The notes: a model not told the origin generated them from the letters alone. DNA of 64,000 nt from Bin90 sp965214635 (GCA_965214635.1 OZ243964.1:2046001-2110000), one strand, 5' to 3'; positions 41,927-51,597 are shown, counted from the first letter of the stretch. A program made the numbers and translations.

Positions 41927-42934
41927 CTACTCCGGGCGCGGGGTGCGCTCGAGCAGGGCTTCAATCGCCTGCTCTAATGGCACGCCGCCGAATATGACGC
42001 TGTGCATCGCTAGCGCTATCGGCATCTCTACGCCCAATCTGTCCGCAAGCCGAACTGCGCCTGCCGTGGTGTCCACACCCTCCGCCACGCTGTGCATGGA
42101 TGCGCGGATAGCGTTCGGCGCATCGCCCTGCGCCAGCCTGCGCCCGAAGTAGTGGTTGCGGCTGAGCGTGCTTGAGCATGTGGCGATGAGGTCGCCCATT
42201 CCTGCGAGGCCTGCCACGGTGAGCGGGTTTGCGCCGGCGACAACCGCCAGCCGCCCTATCTCCGCCAGTCCGCGGGTGATAATCGCCGCCTTAGCGTTGT
42301 CGCCATAGCCAAGTTCGTCGCATACGCCTGCCGCCAGCGCAATGATGTTCTTCAAAGCGCCGCAGAACTCCACGCCCACGATGTCGTCGTTCGTGTATGC
42401 GCGAAACCGCTTGCTGTTGAACACATCCTGCGCCGTCCGCGCCGCATCGGGGCTGTGCGACCCTAACACGGTGGAGGTCGGCTTGCCTGCGATGACTTCC
42501 TGCGACAGGTTTGGGCCTGAGAGCGCGCATATCCCGCCTGAGAACCCTGCCGGGAGTTCCTCTGCAAGCACCTCGCTCATGCGCTTGCCGCTGTCTAGTT
42601 CCAAGCCCTTGGTGGCGCTGACCACGATGGCAGAAGGCGCAATCGCCGCCCCTACGCGACGCACATTCGCCCGAAAAGCCTGCGATGGCACGGCAACGAC
42701 GACCAGATCGGCGTCGGACAGCGCCGACTTCGCAGATGCGCTTACGCTGAGCGTCGGCGGGAACGGGACACCCGGCAGAAAGCGGCGATTTTCGCCCGCA
42801 TCGATGAGCGTCGCCGCTTCGGAATCCGTGCGCGCCCACAGCCGCACATCCATGCCGCGCCGCGCCAGCATGACCCCTAGCGTAGTCCCCCAGCTGGTAG
42901 TCCCTACAATTCCGACCCTATACATAGCATACAT
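41927..42934 (-). CDS. gpsA: NAD(P)-dependent glycerol-3-phosphate dehydrogenase
   Basis: ATG at 42934 gives ~335 residues. The nucleotide site reads RVGIVGTTSWGTTLGVMLAR, a variant of GxGxxGxA. Other motifs: DADLVVVAVPSQAFRANVRR, VVSATKGLELDSGKRMSEVL, ICALSGPNLSQEVIAGKPTS, GVEFCGALKNIIALAAGVCD (catalytic Lys), and GLAGMGDLIATCSSTLSRNH. It makes sn-glycerol-3-phosphate for phospholipids; plsY, the next lipid step, lies 261 bp upstream on the same strand. Confidence 0.93.
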   Translation of the reverse strand: MYAMYRVGIVGTTSWGTTLGVMLARRGMDVRLWARTDSEAATLIDAGENRRFLPGVPFPPTLSVSASAKSALSDADLVVVAVPSQAFRANVRRVGAAIAPSAIVVSATKGLELDSGKRMSEVLAEELPAGFSGGICALSGPNLSQEVIAGKPTSTVLGSHSPDAARTAQDVFNSKRFRAYTNDDIVGVEFCGALKNIIALAAGVCDELGYGDNAKAAIITRGLAEIGRLAVVAGANPLTVAGLAGMGDLIATCSSTLSRNHYFGRRLAQGDAPNAIRASMHSVAEGVDTTAGAVRLADRLGVEMPIALAMHSVIFGGVPLEQAIEALLERTPRPE

Positions 42935-43195
42935 AGCGAATCCCCGCGTTCCACAGCGAAGCAGCACAGCCATATCCGCTATAAGACGCGCATCAAAACC
43001 AACCTGTTGTTCGTAACACTAGCGCATCTCCGCAGCCGATATGACGCGCCCCGCATTCCACTGCGTCCGTGCTGCGCACGCATATCGCCGGTGCTTGCCG
43101 ATTGAATGCAGGAAGGCATGATACCACAGCGCCCAAGCCCGAACGGAAACCCCAGCCGCCGACATGCTCATCAGCCATTGGGGACAAGCGCCGCC

Positions 43196-43840
43196 CTACG
43201 GCTGCGTGCTTTGCCCGAGTTTGCGCTCTTCGCCGCGCAGCAGTCGACCGATGTTGTCCCAGTGCAGCCCAATGACGAGCGCCGCCCCAACCACCGCATA
43301 TGCCACATATCCGACCGGTAATCGCCCAGTCGCAACCAGCGCCGTCAGCGTTATGACGCCGCTGAGCGTTCCTAATATTGACCCGAGCGATACATAGCGC
43401 GTCATAGCCACCACGGGCACGCCGACCAACCCTGCGACAAGCCCGCTCCACGGCGATAGCATTATCAGAGCGCCCCAGCCCGAAGCAGTTCCGCGCCCGC
43501 CGCGAAAGCCCACGAACACGGGCCAGTTGTGCCCCACAAGTGCGGCAATTGCACCCGCCGCCTCTGCGCCCGGCGCATCGAACAGCCAGCGCGCTATCAG
43601 CACGACAGCCATCGCTTTGCCCATGTCCAGCGCCAGCGAGAGCACAGCTGCGGGCACGCCGGCCGTCCGCATCACATTCGTCATCCCCGTCTTGCCACTG
43701 CCGTAGTCGCGCACATCCACGCCCTTGAACACCAGCCCCAGTATCAGCCCAAACGGCACAGACCCGAGCAGATACCCCACCGGTATCATCACCAGATACG
43801 GCGCATACCACATACTCTGCATCTCTGCCAGCGTGGGCAT
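43196..43840 (-). CDS. plsY: Glycerol-3-phosphate acyltransferase PlsY
   Basis: ATG at 43840 has GGGAG six bases upstream, giving ~214 residues (frame open to 43918). Five or so transmembrane segments and the three PlsY motifs are present: YLLGSVPFGLILG, VRDYGSGKTGMTNVMRTAGV (acyl phosphate/glycerophosphate site), and FVGFRGGRGTASGWGALIML. It transfers acyl groups from acyl-phosphate to glycerol-3-phosphate, the first step to phosphatidic acid. With gpsA it forms a lipid pair. Confidence 0.92.
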   Translation of the reverse strand: MPTLAEMQSMWYAPYLVMIPVGYLLGSVPFGLILGLVFKGVDVRDYGSGKTGMTNVMRTAGVPAAVLSLALDMGKAMAVVLIARWLFDAPGAEAAGAIAALVGHNWPVFVGFRGGRGTASGWGALIMLSPWSGLVAGLVGVPVVAMTRYVSLGSILGTLSGVITLTALVATGRLPVGYVAYAVVGAALVIGLHWDNIGRLLRGEERKLGQSTQP

Positions 43841-43962
43841 CCCATACTCCCTAGTCGGTGCGTCAGTCGGTGGATGGCAAAAAGGGTTGGTGCGCTTAAT
43901 AGAGACGGCGCTAATCACTCGGGTCGATGGGCGAATATCCGCAGTGCGGGCGAAATGGTGGG

Positions 43963-45285
43963 CTAACCTTCCCCACGCCCCTTGAAGCGCATCCGCAGCG
44001 GACTGCCCATGAATTCGTATGCCGCCCTGAGTGTGTTTTCAAGATAGCGCTTGTACGAGAAATGCACCATATCCGAGCGGTTCACATAGAAGGTAAAACT
44101 CGGCGGCCCTGTGCCGTCCTGTGCCACGCTGTAGACCTTCAGCGAGCGCCGCCCCGACTGCGCAGGCGGATGGTCAGCGATTGCGCCGAACACTCTGCGC
44201 CGCAAATCGTAGCGCGGCACGCCCTTCGTCCATTCCTGATAGACCGTCTGAGCCGTGTCCAGCAGCGTTGTGATGCCCGCGCCGTTCAACGCGGAGGTGA
44301 AGCACACCGGCGCATACGCAGCGAACCGGAAGCGCTCCCGCACCATCACCAGCGCATCGGAGCGCGTCATTCCCAATTCGTCCGCCATGTCCCACTTGTT
44401 CACCGCCAAGATGATGCCCTTGTATGCGTCTAGGATGTACTTGGCGATGTGCGTGTCTTGGCTGCTTGCCAGCTCGGATGCGTCCATCAGCAGCACAGCG
44501 ACATCTGCGCGGTCGATGGCGCGGACAGCCCGCAGCACGCTGTATCGCTCGATGCCGCTTTCTATGCGCCCGCGGCGGCGTATGCCCGCCGTGTCTATGA
44601 GCAGCACCGAATGGTCTTCGAATCGCAGCAGGCTGTCGAGCGAGTCGCGCGTGGTGCCGGGTATATCGCTGACGATGGCGCGCCGCTCCCCGGCGATGGC
44701 GTTCAGCAGCATGGACTTGCCCACATTCGGGCGTCCCACAATCGCCAGCCGCATATCGGCATCCGGCTCGAGGAACGCTTCCGCATCCGGGAAGTGCTCC
44801 GTTACTGCCGCCATCAGTTCGTCCACGCCGATGTTGTGGTAGGCGCTTAGCGCGATAGGCTCGCCCATACCCAAGCCGTAGAATTCGGTGGCGTCCGCAG
44901 CGCGCTCGTCGTTGTCCGCCTTGTTAGCCGCTACAATGACGGGCTTGCCCGCGCGGCGCAAGGCGTCCGCAGCATCCATATCCGGCGGCGTCAGCCCGCT
45001 TGCAGCGTCCACCACGAACACAATCACATCCGCATCCACCATCGCCGTTTCTATCTGCGCCTTCACCTGCCGCCACAAGTCAGTCTCCGGGAACACATCC
45101 AGCCCGCCGGTGTCCACGAGGATGAAGGCGTGTTCTGCCCACACCGTCTCAGCCATCACGCGGTCGCGCGTAGTCCCTGCCACATCTGACACGATGGCAG
45201 AGGGGCGCCCAATCAGCCGATTGAACAGCGTAGATTTGCCCACATTCGGGCGTCCCACAATCGCCACTACGGGCTTAACGCCCAT
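43963..45285 (-). CDS. der: Ribosome-assembly GTPase Der (EngA)
   Basis: ATG at 45285 has AGGA six bases upstream; ATG at 45291 is directly next to it and less likely. About 440 residues with two G domains: GRPNVGKSTLFNRLIG, DTGGLD and NKAD in the first; GRPNVGKSMLLNAIAG, DTAGIRRRGRIESG and NKWD in the second; then the KH-like domain (SLKVYSVAQDGTGPPSFTFY, RYLENTLRAAYEFMGSPLRM). It is needed for 50S subunit assembly. plsY follows on the same strand, a common order. Confidence 0.95.
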   Translation of the reverse strand: MGVKPVVAIVGRPNVGKSTLFNRLIGRPSAIVSDVAGTTRDRVMAETVWAEHAFILVDTGGLDVFPETDLWRQVKAQIETAMVDADVIVFVVDAASGLTPPDMDAADALRRAGKPVIVAANKADNDERAADATEFYGLGMGEPIALSAYHNIGVDELMAAVTEHFPDAEAFLEPDADMRLAIVGRPNVGKSMLLNAIAGERRAIVSDIPGTTRDSLDSLLRFEDHSVLLIDTAGIRRRGRIESGIERYSVLRAVRAIDRADVAVLLMDASELASSQDTHIAKYILDAYKGIILAVNKWDMADELGMTRSDALVMVRERFRFAAYAPVCFTSALNGAGITTLLDTAQTVYQEWTKGVPRYDLRRRVFGAIADHPPAQSGRRSLKVYSVAQDGTGPPSFTFYVNRSDMVHFSYKRYLENTLRAAYEFMGSPLRMRFKGRGEG

Positions 45286-45427
45286 TGTCATTCCTTCCCT
45301 AGCCTATTCTCGATGAACTTAATTCTCGATGCTTCCACAGGCGGCATTCACTTCCGCGCACATCCTCAATGAGCCTCAGTTAAGCGGGGAACGGCTATCT
45401 GCCGCTCGCCTGAAAGACCGTTTGGGT

Positions 45428-46345
45428 TCACTTCGCAAAGATGCTTGCCAATATCGCATTCTGTGCATGCATCCGATTTTCGGCTTGATCGAAGACGATG
45501 GAGCGCGGGTGGTCTATCATCCCGTCCGAAAGCTCCTGCCCGCGATACGCCGGCATGTCGTGCATGAACACGAAGTCGGGTTTGGCGCCCTCTACCAGCG
45601 CCTCATCCACCTTGTACGCCCCGAACACGGCGATGCGCTCCGCCTTCTCCTGCTCTTGCCCCATGCTCACCCATGTGTCGGTGTAGACCACATCGGCGCC
45701 GTCCACTGCCTCTGATGGTTCTGCTGTCCAGCGCAGCTGCGCCCCGCTTTCCCCCGCGCGCCTCAGCGCCTCATCCCACAGCGGCTGCGGGATGCGAAAG
45801 CCTGCGGGCGATGCCAGCGTAAAGTCTGCGCCCACCGATGCGCACGCCAGCGCAAGGCTCGCCGCCACATTGTTGCCGTCCCCGACGAACGCCACGCCCA
45901 CGGACGCCAGCCGCCCCTTATGTTCGTATATGGTCAGCAGGTCGCCGATAGCTTGACAAGGATGCTCCGAATCGCTGAGGGCGTTCACGACGGGGATGCG
46001 GCAGTGCTCTGCGAGCAGGTCTAGGCTGCGATGTGCGAACACACGGGCGACGATGCCGTCCACCCAGCGGTCCAGCACGCGTGCGATGTCCTCTTCCGGC
46101 TCGCGTACGCCCAGCCCGACATCCTGCTGGCTTAGGTAGGTGCACTCGCCCCCAAGCTGGCGTATGCCGACCTCGAAGCTCACGCGCGTTCGCAGCGACG
46201 GCTTCTCGAATATCAGCGCAAACTCCATCCCCGCAAGCGGCTGCGGCGCATCGTCGCTGCGCTTCATCGCATACGCCCGCTCCACGAGCGACATCACTTC
46301 GTCCGCTTGCAAGTCCGCAATGGACAAAAAATCCCTGCCCCGCAT
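45428..46345 (-). CDS. Ornithine-carbamoyltransferase-like enzyme with altered catalytic loop
   Basis: A 305-residue carbamoyltransferase: FEKPSLRTRVSFEVGIRQLG (carbamoyl-phosphate SxRTR), LSDSEHPCQAIGDLLTIYEH (HPxQ), VAFVGDGNNVAASLALACAS, DTWVSMGQEQEKAERIAVFG, and a C-terminal FDQAENRMHAQNAILASIF. These fit ArgF/OTCase, which makes citrulline. The usual HCLP loop is HDMPAYRG, so the cysteine that helps bind ornithine is Asp. It may be a true but divergent OTCase or act on a related amine. No other arg gene is adjacent; it lies where nuoM would be expected. Confidence 0.82.
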   Translation of the reverse strand: MRGRDFLSIADLQADEVMSLVERAYAMKRSDDAPQPLAGMEFALIFEKPSLRTRVSFEVGIRQLGGECTYLSQQDVGLGVREPEEDIARVLDRWVDGIVARVFAHRSLDLLAEHCRIPVVNALSDSEHPCQAIGDLLTIYEHKGRLASVGVAFVGDGNNVAASLALACASVGADFTLASPAGFRIPQPLWDEALRRAGESGAQLRWTAEPSEAVDGADVVYTDTWVSMGQEQEKAERIAVFGAYKVDEALVEGAKPDFVFMHDMPAYRGQELSDGMIDHPRSIVFDQAENRMHAQNAILASIFAK

Positions 46346-46525
46346 CAGATACTCACCTTCTCAACCCGCTTAACTCGCATCAAAACGATTAAGAGCGCCG
46401 TTAAGTCCGACGCCCGTCTGAGAGCCGATGATATAGTATAGCCGATTGCATAAGCAAGCATTTTGGGGCTGATAGGCGCTATCGCATGATGAGATGTCGG
46501 CGACGGGCGCGGCGTGTGCGTCATA

Positions 46526-48424
46526 TCATCGCGCCGCAAGCCACAAGATGACGCACACCGCCACGATGCCCATGCCCATCGCCATCCCGTAGTTGTGCAT
46601 CCGCCCCGTTTGCAGCAGCCTCAGCCCCCAGCCGCTCATCCACACGCCGAGCGCAGGCCCGTCCACGCCGCGGTCGTTCACCACCACCCGGTCGAACAGC
46701 GCCACAAACCGCCCGCCCGCCAGTGCGATGCGGTCTATCATCCACTGGTAGAGGTCGTCCATGTAGCACTTGTTCAGCAGGATACGATGCAGCGTGGGGA
46801 AGCGGGCAGCGATGCGATGGTGCGGCTGCCTAGCGTATTCACCGCGCCCGTAGATGCGCCATCCCGCCGCGATGCCCCCAAGCGCCAGCAGCAGCGACAC
46901 CGCAGTCAGCCACGCCACAATGTGGAACTCGCCGTGCCCCGTGAGGAAGTCGGCGAACCCGCCGTACGCCCCATGAGCGAAGGGAACGGGCACGGGAGCG
47001 CCGCCCCAGCTGAAAGCCAGCGCCCCAACCAAGACGGTCAGCACACACAGCAGCAGCAGCGGCACGGTCATCAGCGCCGACGATTCGTGGGCGTGTTCGG
47101 CGTCAGCGCTGCGCGATTTGCCGAAGAATGTGAGCCACACGATACGCGCCATATACAGCGCGCTCAGCGCAACGCCCGCAAGCGCAAGCGCGAGAAACGC
47201 CGGGCTGCGATGTTCCAGCACGGCTATCAGCGCCTCGTCTTTGCTGAAGAAGCCGCTCAGTGGCGCAACGCCCGCAAGCGATAATGCGCCCAAAACGAAT
47301 GTCGCAGCGGTCAGCGGCATCCTGCGGCGCAAACCGCCCATCCGCCGCATATCGGTCTCTTCGTGCATCCCGTGCATCACGCTGCCAGCGCCGAGGAAGA
47401 GCATCGCCTTGGATACGCCATGCGCCACGAGGTGGAATATGGCGGCGGCAAGCCCAAATGCGCCCAGCGACAGCATCATCAACCCAAGGTGGCTTATCGT
47501 TGAGTATGCGAGTGCGCGCTTGATGTCGGTCATCACCAGCGCAAGCGCCCCGCCGTACAAGAATGTAACCAGCCCGACGACCGCCACGACGAGCAGCGCA
47601 ACCGGCGCAAGGTCGAACAACGGCATCATGCGCGCCACAAGATACACGCCGGCGGCAACCATCGTTGCGGCGTGTATCAGCGCGCTGACGGGCGTCGGCC
47701 CCTCCATTGCGTCCGGCAGCCACACATGGAACGGGAACTGCGCCGACTTGCCCATCGCCCCCATGAATAGCAGCAGCGCCGCCGCCGTGAGCGTCCCCTG
47801 CCCGATGGCGCCCGCCTGCGCCGCCGCTATTATCGCTGCGATGTCGAATGTGCCGGTGGCGCGAAACAGCAGGATGATGCCTATTAGCAGCCCCACATCG
47901 CCGATGCGCGTGGTGATGAACGCCTTCTTTGCCGCCTCTGCCGCAGAGCGCCGCTCCCACCAGAAGCCGATGAGCAGGTATGACCCCAACCCGACTAGTT
48001 CCCAAGCGATGTACAGGAACAGCAGGTTGTCCGCCAGCACGAGTGCCAGCATCGCCGCACCGAAGAGCGCATGCGCTGCAAAGTACCAGCCGAAGCGCGC
48101 ATCCCCGCGCATGTATTCCAGCGAGTACACCTGCACCAGCAGCGCCACGAATGTTACCAGCCCCAGCATGACCACCGACAGGCGGTCGATGTACACCCCC
48201 CAGCCGATGGCGACGGAGCCGACGCGCAGCCACTCCACAGAGTATGCGCCGTGCGCAGCGCCGCTGCCCAGCAGGTCTGCGAGGGCATAGATGGAGAGCA
48301 CAAACCCCAGCGCCATCGCAGCAACAGCCACGAAAGCGCCGCTCCCGGGCAGCCGTCGCCCGACGAACGCCACCACGACAAAGGCGGCAGCGCTAAGGGT
48401 GGGTATGAGGAATGCGAGGTGCAA
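46526..48424 (-). CDS. nuoL: NADH-quinone oxidoreductase subunit L
   Basis: TTG at 48424 has AAGAG five bases upstream and starts MHLAFLIPTLSAAAF, typical for NuoL; the frame is open to 48487 but overlaps the restriction gene. The ~632-residue product is an antiporter-like proton channel: YSLEYMRGDARFGWYFAAHA, LLFLYIAWELVGLGSYLLIG, MGKSAQFPFHVWLPDAMEGP, TPVSALIHAATMVAAGVYLV and LVMTDIKRALAYSTISHLGL, plus the C-terminal lateral helix region. It translocates protons in complex I. The next gene downstream is argF-like, not nuoM. Confidence 0.93.
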   Translation of the reverse strand: MHLAFLIPTLSAAAFVVVAFVGRRLPGSGAFVAVAAMALGFVLSIYALADLLGSGAAHGAYSVEWLRVGSVAIGWGVYIDRLSVVMLGLVTFVALLVQVYSLEYMRGDARFGWYFAAHALFGAAMLALVLADNLLFLYIAWELVGLGSYLLIGFWWERRSAAEAAKKAFITTRIGDVGLLIGIILLFRATGTFDIAAIIAAAQAGAIGQGTLTAAALLLFMGAMGKSAQFPFHVWLPDAMEGPTPVSALIHAATMVAAGVYLVARMMPLFDLAPVALLVVAVVGLVTFLYGGALALVMTDIKRALAYSTISHLGLMMLSLGAFGLAAAIFHLVAHGVSKAMLFLGAGSVMHGMHEETDMRRMGGLRRRMPLTAATFVLGALSLAGVAPLSGFFSKDEALIAVLEHRSPAFLALALAGVALSALYMARIVWLTFFGKSRSADAEHAHESSALMTVPLLLLCVLTVLVGALAFSWGGAPVPVPFAHGAYGGFADFLTGHGEFHIVAWLTAVSLLLALGGIAAGWRIYGRGEYARQPHHRIAARFPTLHRILLNKCYMDDLYQWMIDRIALAGGRFVALFDRVVVNDRGVDGPALGVWMSGWGLRLLQTGRMHNYGMAMGMGIVAVCVILWLAAR

Positions 48425-48452
48425 GTGGACTCTTAATCTTGTTTGTAGGATT

Positions 48453-49364
48453 TTATAAGGCGAAAGTGTCTTGGACGGCACTCTCAATGTGGGGTATGTA
48501 ATCTGACTTATCAGGAAGCTTCGAGTATGGAATGCCCAACTGGTCTAGAGTTCGTTGGAAACGAAGGAATCCACTCTTGGTTTGTAGTTCTGTCCAAAGA
48601 ACACCTAACTCATCAAGCTGGGTCTTGTTTGTGTTTGACAGGGTACTTGCAACAAATACCCTGCTGTCTCTGGCTATCACCGCATCTGCACTTTCTGGAT
48701 TTCCTGTGCCCATCAACTTCACCTCACACTTTGCTTGGCTGCCATCTGGCGGTAGAAGATAGTAGTCCACTTCCCTCAATGACCCGTCATCTGCGAGTGA
48801 ACGAGTAAAATACCTCGTATCAACCTCAAACACTCGACACAACGCCTCCATCAATGGACCCTCTACCTGTTTTCCTGCGGCACTCCACGCACCTCCGCGT
48901 ATTGCGGCACGCCTTACTGCCAACGCATTAATGACCACTAAACTTTCGTTCAATGTCAAATGAACGGTTACGCCTCTCAGTGTTAGCGATAAGTTAATGT
49001 CTACGGTGTCATCGCTTAACGACTCGATTAGCTCAACGAACTTTTCGAAGTGAAGCAGCGATTCTTCAACGACAATTTCTTTTCTAGTGGTTTGACGCTT
49101 ATTGTTGATAGTCTTAATGTTCAGACCTGCGTTCCAAGCAATGTCATCCTTATTCAGACTGCGATTGAGAAAGCGGGATTTATACCAGTTCAAGTCGACG
49201 CTATGGTTCTGTATTTTGACGCGTACCACTTCCTCAAAAAACGAAATAACTTCGCTTACAAATAAGGCATCGATCATGTCAATAACAACATCTCGATGGT
49301 CGCCACCGCTTAATGCGCGTCGGATTATTTCTGCCGCCGCAGATCTGTTGAGGGTTATTGGCAT
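48453..49364 (-). CDS. Type II restriction endonuclease (PD-(D/E)xK, CfrBI-like)
   Basis: A 303-residue protein whose C-terminal half carries REVDYYLLPPDGSQAKCEVK and LMGTGNPES, i.e. D-x(n)-ExK of the PD-(D/E)xK nuclease fold. The N-terminal part has a GLNIKTINNKRQTTRKEIV segment. The overall pattern reminds me of CfrBI-type endonucleases (CCWWGG), but this needs a search. Its ATG lies inside the end of the methyltransferase gene (10-base overlap), so the two are coupled. Base composition is more AT-rich than the neighbours, a sign of transfer. It sits inside the nuo operon. Confidence 0.72.
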   Translation of the reverse strand: MPITLNRSAAAEIIRRALSGGDHRDVVIDMIDALFVSEVISFFEEVVRVKIQNHSVDLNWYKSRFLNRSLNKDDIAWNAGLNIKTINNKRQTTRKEIVVEESLLHFEKFVELIESLSDDTVDINLSLTLRGVTVHLTLNESLVVINALAVRRAAIRGGAWSAAGKQVEGPLMEALCRVFEVDTRYFTRSLADDGSLREVDYYLLPPDGSQAKCEVKLMGTGNPESADAVIARDSRVFVASTLSNTNKTQLDELGVLWTELQTKSGFLRFQRTLDQLGIPYSKLPDKSDYIPHIESAVQDTFAL

Positions 49365-50551
49365 GGTTTTGCGCTCTCTCGGAACTCATCAATTTGCATG
49401 AATCTGACTGCTTTGCCTGATTCTACGCCCAATTTTCCGATGTTTTGCTGAATACGAGCAACATAATTATCTTGGATTTCAGTCAAGAAGCAGTAGCGCC
49501 CTGCCTGAATGGCTGCCTTGCCGAGTGTGCCGCTTCCGGCAAATGGGTCAAACACCAAATCGCCTAGGTAAGAGTACAGCTTAACTACCTGTTTACATAG
49601 GCGTAATGGAAATACGGCAGAATGTATTTTGTCCGTAGCAGGGTCTATTTCCCATACATTGGAGCGCTCAAAGTCGTCATCCACTTTACTTGCTGACATG
49701 ACTTCCCTAGGGTATTGACGCATATTCCAATCAATCAATTTATATGATTTTTTCCGATACACCATTAGGTATTCGGTACGAGGATTGGGTTTATATGCAA
49801 GCGGCTTGCGATGCTGTTCAAAACCAGCCACCCTGTTTTTCGAAGTTTCAGGCGGCTTCGCCCAGATGATGTCGTCAATAAACTCCCAGCCCATCTTCAC
49901 AAGGCGAGCGTGTATATCGAACGGCACTGGATAGCGTCTGCTGGCGTACTTCCTGCCCGCCCTTGGAATGATGATGGGCGAAGTGTTCAACACAAAGAAG
50001 CGCCCTTCTTTGGTTATGCGATGAACTTTGCGAAACACATCATCTAGGAAGTCTAGGTACTTCTCATAACTAGGGTATATGGAGTAATCCCGTGCGTTGT
50101 AGTAGGGTGGTGATGTGAATGTAAGATGTACAGAACTGTCGGGCACTTGCAATAGGGCTTCCAAAACATCTCCATGGACAACCACATTTTTCATAAATTC
50201 GGGCGATTCAGCGTGAGGTATCTTCTCTACCAGACGATAGCCGTACACTTCGTTTCTAACTACATCTCGAACCATATCGTTCGGATGATCGCACAATGTT
50301 TTGAGATGAGAGCTAATGTCAGGGTCATTACGAAAAACGAGCATGCCCCGAACCGCTTGTAGCACAACCTCAGGGTTGTTGTTACCAGAGTAATGAATAA
50401 GCGCCCACTTATTTTTGATGTCTCTCTTGCGACCGATAGACGACATCGCCGCCTTTTTCTCAACAGTGGAGGCATCGCTCTCCAAAATCGCCAAACACCG
50501 CTCCATAGGAAAATCCGCAGAGCCTAGCGCCGGTGCATTATTTTTATTCAT
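49355..50551 (-). CDS. DNA methyltransferase (beta class, likely N4-cytosine)
   Basis: ATG at 50551 gives ~398 residues (frame open to 50611). The first ~110 residues look like HEAT-type helices (WALIHYSGNNNPEVVLQAVR). The catalytic motif comes next, HLTFTSPPYYNARDY (motif IV SPPY, typical of N4-cytosine enzymes), then DDIIWAKPPETSKNR, and SAM motif DLVFDPFAGSGTLGKAAIQA near the C-terminus. The IV-before-I order is beta class. It protects host DNA from the adjacent endonuclease. Codon use and AT content differ from nuo genes. Confidence 0.85.
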   Translation of the reverse strand: MNKNNAPALGSADFPMERCLAILESDASTVEKKAAMSSIGRKRDIKNKWALIHYSGNNNPEVVLQAVRGMLVFRNDPDISSHLKTLCDHPNDMVRDVVRNEVYGYRLVEKIPHAESPEFMKNVVVHGDVLEALLQVPDSSVHLTFTSPPYYNARDYSIYPSYEKYLDFLDDVFRKVHRITKEGRFFVLNTSPIIIPRAGRKYASRRYPVPFDIHARLVKMGWEFIDDIIWAKPPETSKNRVAGFEQHRKPLAYKPNPRTEYLMVYRKKSYKLIDWNMRQYPREVMSASKVDDDFERSNVWEIDPATDKIHSAVFPLRLCKQVVKLYSYLGDLVFDPFAGSGTLGKAAIQAGRYCFLTEIQDNYVARIQQNIGKLGVESGKAVRFMQIDEFRESAKPCQ

Positions 50552-50638
50552 AGTGCGTCCACAAAATCTATTGGGTTGTTCGGGATTTGACTTACACAAA
50601 AATAGTAGCAACCCTGCTCTTTTTCAAGGCGCCCCCCG

Positions 50639-50956
50639 CTACCACTTCAGCAGGTTTATCTCGTCCACATTGACGGACGAGCGGTTGCGGTAGAGGCGCA
50701 GGATGATGGCGACGGCGAGGGCAAGCTCGGCGGCGGCTATCGTGATGACGAATATGACCAGCGTTTGCCCCAGCGCGCGCTGTTCCTCAGCGAACTCGCC
50801 GAATGCGGTGTAGCCGATGAGGTTGATGTTCACGGCGTTGAGCATCAGCTCAATGGACATCAGGACGAGCAGCGCCGACCGCCGCGCTAGCACGCCGTAT
50901 ATGCCGATGGCGAACAGCGCCGCGCCAATGACCTGATAGTGGGCAAGCTCTATCAA
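50639..50956 (-). CDS. nuoK: NADH-quinone oxidoreductase subunit K
   Basis: A 105-residue three-helix membrane protein: LAHYQVIGAALFAIGIYGVL, LLVLMSIELMLNAVNINLIG with the conserved buried Glu residues, and TLVIFVITIAAAELALAVAI. It ends normally (NVDEINLLKW), so the restriction-modification insertion after it did not damage it. Part of complex I proton channel; 143 bp follow nuoJ. Confidence 0.93.
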   Translation of the reverse strand: MIELAHYQVIGAALFAIGIYGVLARRSALLVLMSIELMLNAVNINLIGYTAFGEFAEEQRALGQTLVIFVITIAAAELALAVAIILRLYRNRSSVNVDEINLLKW

Positions 50957-51099
50957 CTAGTACCTCCCGCACCGAACCGATGACGCAACCCGTCGCGGTG
51001 CTTCACCAGTGAATGTTGGCGCATCCTAAACATATCTTGGGTGCGGCACCTCGTTCCGCGCGGCGTTGTGTCGCCGAAAATGCCTGTCCATTGCGTAGG

Positions 51100-51597
51100 T
51101 CAATCGCGCCCTCCCGTAGTCCGCACCATCACCACGGCACCGATGAGCGCCACGAGCAGCACGAGCGACGCCACTTCGAACGGCACTGCCCATTCGGTGA
51201 ACAGCGTCTTGCCCAGCGCCGTGAAGCTGACGCCCACGCGTTCGGTTGCGGGCGCCGCTGTGCCCACTATCGCCGCAGCCATCACGCCGAACACCGCCAC
51301 TGCTACCACCAGCGCCACAGGCCACTGCGGATGGTCAGACAGGTTCTCAAAGTCCTCTATGCGCGTGAGCATCAGCGCAAACAGGATGACCACGACCACA
51401 GCGCCGCCGTATATGAGCAACTGCGCCAGCGCCAAGAACTCGGCGAACGCCAGCAGGAACAGCCCAGCAACCCCCACCATCGAGGCGAGCAAGCCAAACG
51501 CTGCGTACACGATGTTGCGGCTCATGACCACGACCAGAGCGCCCCCCAGTGTGAGCGCCCCTGCCACATAGAACAGCACCAGCGACGGCGTTATCAA
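51100..51597 (-). CDS. nuoJ: NADH-quinone oxidoreductase subunit J
   Basis: A 165-residue membrane protein with five hydrophobic segments: LVLFYVAGALTLGGALVVVM, NIVYAAFGLLASMVGVAGLF, LALAQLLIYGGAVVVVILFA (conserved IYxGA), then two more. Part of the complex I membrane arm between nuoI and nuoK. Confidence 0.92.
   Translation of the reverse strand: MITPSLVLFYVAGALTLGGALVVVMSRNIVYAAFGLLASMVGVAGLFLLAFAEFLALAQLLIYGGAVVVVILFALMLTRIEDFENLSDHPQWPVALVVAVAVFGVMAAAIVGTAAPATERVGVSFTALGKTLFTEWAVPFEVASLVLLVALIGAVVMVRTTGGRD

Noticed and set aside
47118..48290. 390-codon plus-strand frame opposite nuoL
   Set aside because: Ser/Thr/Pro/Ala-rich low-complexity translation typical of the antisense of a GC-rich membrane gene; nuoL is certain.
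48425..50638. Composite transposon carrying the restriction-modification pair
   Set aside because: No inverted or meaningful direct repeats at the borders, only a shared AAGGCG.
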